Positions 16,494-23,579 of a stretch of DNA of 43,242 bases are shown in pieces. The notes beneath the pieces are model-generated. The model had not been told where the DNA came from and made no database searches. It worked only from the letters and a program-made list of their open reading frames with translations. Position numbers and translations under genes: made by a program. Source of the stretch: CAZLPZ01 sp964561535 (GTDB taxonomy: Bacteria > Pseudomonadota > Alphaproteobacteria > Micavibrionales > Micavibrionaceae); assembly GCA_964561535.1 (NCBI GenBank), contig CAZLPZ010000013.1:1-43242 (forward strand), in the 5' to 3' direction. How positions within the stretch are numbered: the first letter of the stretch is position 1; each line of letters starts with the position of its first letter.

Positions 16494-17918
16494 ATGACTT
16501 CTTCTGCCCCGCTGCCTGCAACCGCCCTACAACCCACCCGCACCGAAACCGATACGATGGGTCCAGTGGATGTACCGTCAAATCATTATTGGGGGGCACA
16601 AACCCAACGATCGATCGAGAATTTCAAAATCGGTGGCGAGACAATGCCGGCCCCTCTGATCCGTGCGTTCGGCATTTTGAAAAAAGCAGCGGCGATGACG
16701 AATGCCGATCTGGGTAAGTTGGACGCCAAACTGACCGATGCGATTGTGTCGGCATGTGACGAGGTAATCGACGGGACGTTGGCCAGTGAATTCCCCTTGG
16801 TCGTCTGGCAAACCGGATCGGGGACGCAAACCAATATGAACGTAAATGAAGTCATTTCGAACCGCGCGATCGACATGATGGGCGGCGAAGTTGGATCCAA
16901 AAAACCCGTGCACCCAAACGATCATGTCAATATGGCACAATCAAGTAACGACAGTTTCCCAACCGCAATGCATATCGCAACGGCCGAACAATTGGTGCAT
17001 GAACTGATCCCCGCTTTGGAAATGTTACAGGCCGCGTTGGATGACAAAACACATGCATTTATGGACATCATCAAAATTGGCCGCACGCATTTGCAAGATG
17101 CAACCCCCATCACTTTGGGCCAGGAATTTTCTGGATATGCTCACCAAATCAAAATGGGCATTGCACGGGTGAATGCATGCCTGCCGCGCGTTCTCGAACT
17201 GGCCCAGGGCGGCACGGCCGTTGGCACCGGGATCAATTGCCCAAAAGGTTTCCCGACAAAATTCGCAGGCCACGTGGCGGGGATTACGGGTCTGCCATTC
17301 GTGACCGCCCCCAATAAATTCGAAGCGTTGGCCACGCACGACACAATGGTCGAGGTATCCGGGGTGTTGAATGTCCTCGCCGTGTCACTCATGAAAATCG
17401 CGAATGATATCCGGTTATTATCATCCGGCCCGCGGTCGGGCATTGGCGAGATTTCATTACCGGCAAACGAGCCCGGATCATCGATCATGCCCGGTAAAAT
17501 CAACCCAACCCAATGCGAAGCCATGACCATGGTGTGCGCCCAAGTGATGGGGAATAACACAACCGTGGGAATCGCCGGATCGAATGGTCATTTTGAACTG
17601 AACGTCTTCAAACCCGTGATCATTTATAACGTGCTGCAATCAATCCGGTTGATCGCCGATGCATCACGGTCCTTTGTCGAACATTGCGTGGTGGGGATCG
17701 AACCCAACACCGCGCGCATCCAATGGTTGATGGAACAAAGCTTGATGTTGGTGACGGCCTTGAACCCCCATATCGGATATGATAACGCCGCAAAAATTGC
17801 AAAAAAAGCGCACGCGGATGAAAGCACATTAAAAGAAGCCGGAATCGCATTAGGGTTGTTAACATCGGATCAATTCGACCAATGGGTCAAACCGGAAGAT
17901 ATGGTGGGGAATAAATAA
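16494..17918 (+). CDS. fumC: Class II fumarate hydratase
   Basis: Iron-independent, homotetrameric TCA enzyme that hydrates fumarate to (S)-malate. The 474-residue protein has family length and order: TETDTMGPVDVP at the start, GSGTQTNMNVNEV, HPNDHVNMAQSSND, the TALNPHIGYD active-site region, and the signature GSSIMPGKINPTQ. It is not fumarate-lyase paralogue AspA, whose N-terminus differs. The ATG at 16494 has AAGGAA upstream; the 32 codons open before it are AT-rich leader with no family similarity. It is followed by a palindromic repeat and the ASCH gene. Confidence 0.95.
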   Translation: MTSSAPLPATALQPTRTETDTMGPVDVPSNHYWGAQTQRSIENFKIGGETMPAPLIRAFGILKKAAAMTNADLGKLDAKLTDAIVSACDEVIDGTLASEFPLVVWQTGSGTQTNMNVNEVISNRAIDMMGGEVGSKKPVHPNDHVNMAQSSNDSFPTAMHIATAEQLVHELIPALEMLQAALDDKTHAFMDIIKIGRTHLQDATPITLGQEFSGYAHQIKMGIARVNACLPRVLELAQGGTAVGTGINCPKGFPTKFAGHVAGITGLPFVTAPNKFEALATHDTMVEVSGVLNVLAVSLMKIANDIRLLSSGPRSGIGEISLPANEPGSSIMPGKINPTQCEAMTMVCAQVMGNNTTVGIAGSNGHFELNVFKPVIIYNVLQSIRLIADASRSFVEHCVVGIEPNTARIQWLMEQSLMLVTALNPHIGYDNAAKIAKKAHADESTLKEAGIALGLLTSDQFDQWVKPEDMVGNK

Positions 17919-17945
17919 AAATTAAGAGATCCGAATGCCGACAAA

Positions 17946-17974
17946 CTCCTCCCCCCTATCAGGGGGAGGGCAGG
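17946..17974. repeat. CTCCCCC palindromic repeat before the ASCH gene
   Basis: CTCCTCCCCCCTATCAGGGGGAGGG: inverted arms around TATCA. Same family as 63-207 and 2893-2964. It is open in the frame of the ASCH gene, but the real start lies after it. Confidence 0.7.
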
Positions 17975-17991
17975 ATGAAGGGAAACACCGC

Positions 17992-18369
17992 ATGAGCCAA
18001 CCAAAAAATTTAATACGATCAACACAATTCGGAGACACACCAAACCATCAAGATAAATTATCATTACTAGTTTTAAATGGCAAAAAAACAGCTAGTTGCT
18101 CGGCCTTTAACCCTGATTTATCCTATCCAGATGTTGGCGAAATTTTTATTGTCCAAGACAGTAAAAGTGAGGATGTTTGTAAAATTAAAATAACTAAAAC
18201 TCAAATCATACCATTTAACGAAGTAAATGAAGGCCAAGCTGTTAAGGAAGGTGAAGGAGACCTTAGCCTTGACTACTGGAGGAAAGAACATCTTAGATTT
18301 TTTAAAACAGAAGGCACATATAAAGAGAATATGCTTTTATTTTTTGAAGAATTTATAGTAATTGATTAA
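17992..18369 (+). CDS. ASCH domain protein
   Basis: A 125-residue protein with the ASCH fold, a PUA-like beta barrel thought to bind RNA or modified nucleotides; some members hydrolyse N4-acetylcytidine. The family marker GKKTASCS is near residue 30, with PDVGEIFIVQD and a late YWRKEHLRFF segment as usual. I start at the ATG after the repeat; the longer frame from 17935 only translates the repeat. The gene is clearly AT-richer than fumC and recJ, which may mark transfer. It precedes the ribbon-helix-helix gene by five bases. Confidence 0.8.
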   Translation: MSQPKNLIRSTQFGDTPNHQDKLSLLVLNGKKTASCSAFNPDLSYPDVGEIFIVQDSKSEDVCKIKITKTQIIPFNEVNEGQAVKEGEGDLSLDYWRKEHLRFFKTEGTYKENMLLFFEEFIVID

Positions 18370-18374
18370 TACTC

Positions 18375-18575
18375 ATGAAAAAACACTCCCTCACCATTAA
18401 TGGCCATGCGACCAGCATCACACTGGAACCCGAATTTTGGGACGCGTTGAACAGAATCTCCGCGCGGGACAATACCGCACTCGCTGCATTGGTGGCCCAA
18501 ATTGACGCTATGCGCGGGGAGCAAAATTTATCAAGCGCGATCCGCGTTTATGTGTTAAAACAAGCCTTATTATGA
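18375..18575 (+). CDS. Ribbon-helix-helix domain protein
   Basis: A 66-residue protein with the RHH_4-type domain: HATSITLEPEFWDALNRI gives the DNA-contacting strand and first helix, and NLSSAIRVYVL the conserved end. Such proteins are small dimeric DNA-binding factors, common in Alphaproteobacteria as single genes with unknown targets. Its stop overlaps the recJ start (ATGA), so the two are coupled. No toxin partner is beside it, so an antitoxin role is not supported. Confidence 0.82.
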   Translation: MKKHSLTINGHATSITLEPEFWDALNRISARDNTALAALVAQIDAMRGEQNLSSAIRVYVLKQALL

Positions 18576-20374
18576 CTGTTTTTACCCCCTATCTCAATCA
18601 ATCAATCAAAGGCGTACGCTGGTCACTGCCGGCCGTGAATGACCACGATGTCCAACGATTAATGCAAACGCAAAACCTGCCAGAACTTCTGGCCCGGTTG
18701 ATGATTGCACGCGGATTACCCACCGATAATGTTGACGCTTTTTTATCACCAACGCTCGCGCGTGATTTTCCGGATCCCGCACGGTTAACCGACATGTCGG
18801 ACGCCGCCGCGTTTATCGCAGACCTTGTGCAACAAAATAAAACCATCGGGATTTTTGCCGATTTTGATGTCGACGGCGCCACGTCCAGCGCGTTGCTCAT
18901 CCAATTTTTTCGCGCGTTAAATATCAAAACATTCGTTCATATTCCCGATCGCATGAATGAAGGGTACGGCCCGAACACCTCTGCTTTGTTCAGTTTACGC
19001 GACCGCGGGGCTGATGCGATTTTAATCTGCGATTGTGGAATCACTGCACATGATATCCTGGCCCCCGTAACGGACACCGGTTTTCCGATCATTATTCTCG
19101 ATCACCATGAACCCGAAGCGACTTTGCCGCCGGCAACATTTATCATCGACCCGAAACGCAACGATGATACCAGTGGATACACGATGCTTTGCACCGCAGG
19201 ACTTGCATTTTTATTTTGTGTGGCCATCAATCGAGCCTTACGGGCCAATGGGTTTTACACACGCACCGGGATCACCGAACCACCGCTTAAAAATTGGTTG
19301 GACCTTGTGGCCGTGGGTACCATTTGTGACATGGTCCCCTTGACCGGACCCAATCGGTTATTTGTCCGATTTGGGTTACCCGCCCTGTCCGCCCGACAAA
19401 ATGTGGGCCTTGCGGCCCTTGCCCGTCTATCCAAAATAAAAGATGAAGATCCCATCACCGTGATGAATATTGGGTTTGGATTGGGCCCCCGTATCAATGC
19501 GGGGTCACGGGTACACGAGGCCGATTTGGGATCACGTTTATTGTCATCAACCGACGAGGTCGAAGCCATGCGATTGGCCGAAATACTCAATGAGTGCAAC
19601 ACCAAACGTCGCGAGATTGAACAAGCAACGGTGGCCCATGCCTTAAAAATCGTTGAAGAACAAGGATTGGATACACACCCCGTCATTATTGTCGATCATG
19701 AAAACTGGCACCCCGGTGTAGCCGGTTTGGTCGCCACACGGCTAAAGGACAAATACAATAAACCCGTGGCCGTTGTGACATACGCCAAACGCGGCGACGG
19801 CGAAATCGAGGCGCGCGGATCAGGCCGATCGGTCAAGGGATTTAACATCGCAACACTCTTCCAAAACGCCAAGGCCGCCGGTCATTTAATCAAAGGTGGG
19901 GGGCACGCGATGGCCGGCGGGTTCTCACTACGCCCTGAACAACTCACGGGGTTCAAACAATTTGTACGGGATGAGGGCGCGCGCCTGAGTGTCGACATCG
20001 ACCCGACGCCTGAACAAACCGCCGATTCATTGGCGTTTGTCCGTACATTAAATGTAGCGACCGCGCGGATCTTGTCCGACCAATTGGGACCGTATGGCAT
20101 GGAACATCAAGAACCCCTCTTTATTGTTCCAAATGTGAGGATCGCAAAAATTGATGTGATTGGCGTGTCGCATTTGCGCGCGATGATCACAGACATCGAG
20201 GGCGGCCCATCGGTCAAAGCCATGGCGTTCCGCCAAGTGGGCACAGAGTTAGGCATGTTATTGCAAAGAACCGCGGACCGCCCAGTGCATTTATTGGGGC
20301 GATTGAACATCGATCGATGGCAAGGCCGCGAAACCCCGGTGTTAATGATTGAAGATGCGGCGGTAACCTCATAA
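18572..20374 (+). CDS. recJ: Single-strand DNA exonuclease RecJ
   Basis: A 5'-to-3' single-strand exonuclease of the DHH superfamily, used in RecF-pathway recombination, mismatch repair and base excision repair. The 600-residue protein shows the metal-binding motifs FADFDVDGATSSALL (about 90-105), CDCGITAHD, LDHHEPE and the later DMVPLTGPNR, then the DHHA1 domain with GGGHAMAGGFS and an OB-like C-terminal domain. All acid and histidine residues expected are present. It is coupled to the ribbon-helix-helix gene and ends in a clear terminator hairpin. Confidence 0.95.
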   Translation: MTVFTPYLNQSIKGVRWSLPAVNDHDVQRLMQTQNLPELLARLMIARGLPTDNVDAFLSPTLARDFPDPARLTDMSDAAAFIADLVQQNKTIGIFADFDVDGATSSALLIQFFRALNIKTFVHIPDRMNEGYGPNTSALFSLRDRGADAILICDCGITAHDILAPVTDTGFPIIILDHHEPEATLPPATFIIDPKRNDDTSGYTMLCTAGLAFLFCVAINRALRANGFYTRTGITEPPLKNWLDLVAVGTICDMVPLTGPNRLFVRFGLPALSARQNVGLAALARLSKIKDEDPITVMNIGFGLGPRINAGSRVHEADLGSRLLSSTDEVEAMRLAEILNECNTKRREIEQATVAHALKIVEEQGLDTHPVIIVDHENWHPGVAGLVATRLKDKYNKPVAVVTYAKRGDGEIEARGSGRSVKGFNIATLFQNAKAAGHLIKGGGHAMAGGFSLRPEQLTGFKQFVRDEGARLSVDIDPTPEQTADSLAFVRTLNVATARILSDQLGPYGMEHQEPLFIVPNVRIAKIDVIGVSHLRAMITDIEGGPSVKAMAFRQVGTELGMLLQRTADRPVHLLGRLNIDRWQGRETPVLMIEDAAVTS

Positions 20375-20404
20375 AGAAATGGCCCCAAATGGGACCATTT
20401 CTTT
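20373..20404. terminator. Terminator hairpin after recJ
   Basis: AAAGAAATGG and CCATTTCTTT pair as a long stem closed by CCCC/GGGA around AAAT. The stem begins at the recJ stop codon and ends with T-rich sequence on both strands, so it can serve both recJ and the convergent sucA. Confidence 0.8.
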
Positions 20405-20430
20405 AGATCTATAAATAGTCTCTATCCACA

Positions 20431-23382
20431 TTAAATACTCAACCCTTCGTTCACCAACGCGGCTTGTTCAGCCTGGTGACGTTTCAATAATCCGGTCGCG
20501 GGGGACGCCGCCGCAATACGCCCAATATAACGCGGCCGGGCGCATGGTTTGTGTTTGATGTCGCGTAAGACATCTTCGATCAACGGCTCAACAAAGAACC
20601 ATCCCCCCATATTTTTCGGCTCTTCTTGAACCCATGCGATATCGGCTTCAGGAAATGATTTAAGCATATCTGCCATCGCACGCGCAGGGAACGGATAGAA
20701 TTGTTCCAAACGCAAAATAACAACGTCTTTGATTCCCCGTTTTTCACGTTCTTCAAATAAATCGTAATACACTTTACCGGAACAAATGATCACACGTTTG
20801 ATATTGCGTCCCGCGGTCATCACGACCCCGTTATCATCGTTCAAAATACGATGGAACGACGACCCCGTCGTCATATCCGACATTTTCGATACCGCCAATT
20901 TATGTCGCAATAATGATTTTGGCGTTGTGACGACGAGCGGTTTTCGAAATTCACGGTGCATCTGACGACGCAAGCAATGGAAAAAATTCGCAGGCGTTGT
21001 AATATTACACACCTGCCAATTATCTTCACCCGACATTTGGAGGAACCGTTCCAACCGCGCAGATGAATGTTCCGGACCCTGGCCTTCATATCCATGAGGT
21101 AACAATAACGTCAACCCCGACATGCGCAGCCATTTCGTTTCACCCGATGAAATAAATTGATCAATGACCACCTGAGCACCATTGGCAAAATCCCCAAACT
21201 GGGCTTCCCAAATCGTCAATGTTTTTGGATCTGCCAATGAATAACCGTATTCAAATCCAAGTACCGCGCATTCGGATAACGGACTGTCATAGGCCTCAAA
21301 TTCCCCTTGCCCTGCGCGCACATGTTGCAACGGAATATATTTTTCTTCTGTTTTTTGATCATACATAATGGCGTGGCGGTGCGAGAAGGTGCCCCGCCCT
21401 ACATCTTGACCCGACAGGCGTACGGGGAATCCCTCATCCGCCAAAGTCCCATAGGCGAGCATTTCGGCGGTACCCCAATCAAACCCTGCACCACTTTCAA
21501 ACATCGCTTTTTTAGCATCTAACTGACGACTGATTTTCGAATTCACATCAAACGTTGCCGGCGGCGCATACAGGACACGACCAATACGTTTTAAGGTATC
21601 GACATCAACCGCCGTTTGCCCGCGTCGATCATCATTCCCGGCCGTTTTCAGGCCCGTCCACGCCCCTTCTAAAAAATCAGCCTTGTTTGGTTTATATGAT
21701 TTTGCGGCTTCAAATGAACTATCGAGACGGGCATAAAATGCTTCCATCATTTTTTGAGGTTCATCCGACGTGATCATATTTTCAGCAACCAATCGATCTG
21801 CATATTGCGCACGAGTCGATGGCAACGTCGCAATTTTTTGATACATCAACGGTTGTGTAAAAGCAGGCTCATCCCCTTCATTATGACCATAACGACGATA
21901 ACACACCATATCAATCACAATATCTTTTTTAAATTTTTGGCGGAATTCAGTTGCAATACGCGCCACATGCACTACCGCTTCTGGGTCATCACCATTCACA
22001 TGGAATATCGGTGCCGCCAACATTTTTGCAACATCCGTTGGATAGGGACCTGAACGGGAATATTGTGGCATCGTTGTAAATCCGATTTGGTTATTAATAA
22101 CAACATGAATCGTTCCCCCAACGGCATACCCCCGAATTTCAGAAATCATCAATGTTTCCGCGACCAGCCCTTGACCTGCAAACGCAGCATCCCCGTGAAA
22201 CAGTAACGGTAAAACTTGCGTATAATCTTTATCATTCCGCTGTTTTTGCTTCGCACGAACCTTACCAATAACAACTGGGTTCACAATTTCGAGATGCGAA
22301 GGGTTCGCCGTAAGCGATAAGTGAATGGTATTGCCCCCAAAATCACGATCACTGGAAGTGCCCATGTGATATTTTACATCCCCCGAACCCATCACATCAT
22401 CCGGCGTACTGGGGGTCCCTTGAAATTCCGAAAACAGCGCGGTAAAGGATTTTCCCAAAACGTTCGTCAGCACATTTAATCGACCGCGATGCGCCATACC
22501 GATAATAATTTCTTTGACGCCTAACTGGCCTCCGCGTTTCATAATTTGATCAATCGCGGGAACCAACGCCTCCCCCCCATCTAATCCGAAACGCTTTGTC
22601 CCCACAAATTTCATGTGTAAATATTGTTCTAACCCCTCAGCGTGGGTAAGGCGTTCAAGAATAGCGCGTTTGCCATTCACCGTAAAATCCGTATGATTTC
22701 GTGGTTCTTCAATGCGTTGTTGAATCCATGATTTTTCTTCTGGATCCATTAAATGCATAAATTCGACGCCAATCGTACCGCAATAAATTTGACGGCACGC
22801 ATCCACCAATTGGCGTGGGCTCGCATATTCCATCCCCAAGACACCGCCAACATAAATTTGACGATCCATATCAGCATCATAAAATCCATAGTGTTTTGGA
22901 TCCAGTTCATCATGATGACGACGTTCCATCATCCCGAGGGGATCAAGATTGGATTGGAAATGTCCAAGCGCGCGAAAAGCACGAATCATCATAAGAGCAC
23001 TGATCGAATCGCGCGCCGCAGATTTTAAAATATCGGAAGGCACCGATGCAGTCTCTCCACCCCCTGAAAGAGGGAGAGCCAGAGTAGGAGATCGATCGAT
23101 TTGATTTGCGACCTGATTGGACTGTCCTTTAACAATTTTTACCGCGCTGTCACCGGTTTCAACGCCATAAAACCCTTGGCCTTTACGATTATTATTCGGC
23201 GTCCAACTGGCACCATATAAATCGGACAGAACAGCGCGCTCATTGTCATTCAAATCCCCAAAAAATACCCGCCAGCTGGCATCAATTTGATCCGGCGTGG
23301 TCAGATACTTTTGATATAAAGCCGCGATGTAATCGGCATTCGTTCCGGATAAAAACGTGGATTCAAGAGCGGAAAAAGACAT
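20431..23382 (-). CDS. sucA: 2-oxoglutarate dehydrogenase E1 (SucA)
   Basis: Thiamine-diphosphate E1 subunit that decarboxylates 2-oxoglutarate and passes succinyl to E2. The 983-residue protein has family length, with N-terminal FLSGTNADYIAALYQKYL, the ALGHFQSNLDPLG segment, GMAHRGRLNVL, GHNEGDEPAFTQP, and the late FSHRHA and HGYEGQGPEHSS motifs. Residues 98-113 (SPTLALPLSGGGETAS) are translated palindromic repeat, inserted in a poorly conserved linker before the catalytic core. The ribosome site AAGGAAT is tied to a leader hairpin. sucB, sucC and sucD are not adjacent, unlike most Alphaproteobacteria. Confidence 0.96.
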   Translation of the reverse strand: MSFSALESTFLSGTNADYIAALYQKYLTTPDQIDASWRVFFGDLNDNERAVLSDLYGASWTPNNNRKGQGFYGVETGDSAVKIVKGQSNQVANQIDRSPTLALPLSGGGETASVPSDILKSAARDSISALMMIRAFRALGHFQSNLDPLGMMERRHHDELDPKHYGFYDADMDRQIYVGGVLGMEYASPRQLVDACRQIYCGTIGVEFMHLMDPEEKSWIQQRIEEPRNHTDFTVNGKRAILERLTHAEGLEQYLHMKFVGTKRFGLDGGEALVPAIDQIMKRGGQLGVKEIIIGMAHRGRLNVLTNVLGKSFTALFSEFQGTPSTPDDVMGSGDVKYHMGTSSDRDFGGNTIHLSLTANPSHLEIVNPVVIGKVRAKQKQRNDKDYTQVLPLLFHGDAAFAGQGLVAETLMISEIRGYAVGGTIHVVINNQIGFTTMPQYSRSGPYPTDVAKMLAAPIFHVNGDDPEAVVHVARIATEFRQKFKKDIVIDMVCYRRYGHNEGDEPAFTQPLMYQKIATLPSTRAQYADRLVAENMITSDEPQKMMEAFYARLDSSFEAAKSYKPNKADFLEGAWTGLKTAGNDDRRGQTAVDVDTLKRIGRVLYAPPATFDVNSKISRQLDAKKAMFESGAGFDWGTAEMLAYGTLADEGFPVRLSGQDVGRGTFSHRHAIMYDQKTEEKYIPLQHVRAGQGEFEAYDSPLSECAVLGFEYGYSLADPKTLTIWEAQFGDFANGAQVVIDQFISSGETKWLRMSGLTLLLPHGYEGQGPEHSSARLERFLQMSGEDNWQVCNITTPANFFHCLRRQMHREFRKPLVVTTPKSLLRHKLAVSKMSDMTTGSSFHRILNDDNGVVMTAGRNIKRVIICSGKVYYDLFEEREKRGIKDVVILRLEQFYPFPARAMADMLKSFPEADIAWVQEEPKNMGGWFFVEPLIEDVLRDIKHKPCARPRYIGRIAAASPATGLLKRHQAEQAALVNEGLSI
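23044..23091. repeat. Palindromic repeat inside sucA
   Basis: On the minus strand, CTCTCCCTC-TTTCA-GGGGGTGGAGAG is an imperfect hairpin of the same family as 63-207. It is in frame, has no stop codon, and adds about 16 residues at sucA residues 98-113. Confidence 0.7.
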
Positions 23383-23395
23383 AACGGGATTCCTT

Positions 23396-23422
23396 TTGTG
23401 TCAATGAAAATTCTGGACACAA
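23396..23422 (-). promoter_or_regulatory. Hairpin abutting the sucA ribosome binding site
   Basis: In the sucA message, TTGTGTC (23422-23416) and GACACAA (23402-23396) pair perfectly over a 13-base loop. The 3' arm runs directly into AAGGAAT (23395-23389), the ribosome site six bases before ATG, and the CC before the 5' arm can pair with its GG across a two-base bulge. It could limit translation or be an operator at DNA level. Confidence 0.4.
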
Positions 23423-23464
23423 GGTTAGATCAGCCCGCAAGAATGGTAAAGGGTATTTTTGAGG

Positions 23465-23488
23465 AAAAACGGGGAAAATATAACCCCG
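23465..23488 (-). terminator. Terminator-like hairpin between the coiled-coil gene and sucA
   Basis: Minus-strand reading: CGGGG, loop TTATATTTT, CCCCG, then TTTTTCC. The five-base G/C stem with a T run is positioned to end transcription from the gene at 23580-26033 before sucA. Between this and sucA I see no clear promoter. Confidence 0.45.
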
Positions 23489-23544
23489 CCCCCCTATCTT
23501 CGCAACGGTAAACTCGAACCGAAATCCAATTTTTATTGTTATCT

Positions 23545-23572
23545 AAATCTCGGCCTATAGCGGGATAGCACT
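23545..23572. repeat. Decayed half copy of the GTCATCCC repeat
   Basis: AAATCTCGGCCTATAGCGGG then ATAGCACT matches the right half of the 4927-4999 repeat with several changes. It lies just after the stop of the coiled-coil gene. Confidence 0.5.
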
Positions 23573-23579
23573 ACGTTTG

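Noticed and set aside
17935..17991. N-terminal extension of the ASCH protein
   Set aside because: The extra residues (MPTNSSPLSGGGQDEG...) encode the palindromic repeat; the family fold starts after the ATG at 17992.
18375..18575. Ribbon-helix-helix gene as an antitoxin
   Set aside because: No toxin-like gene adjoins it; it is coupled to recJ and matches the stand-alone alphaproteobacterial RHH_4 type.
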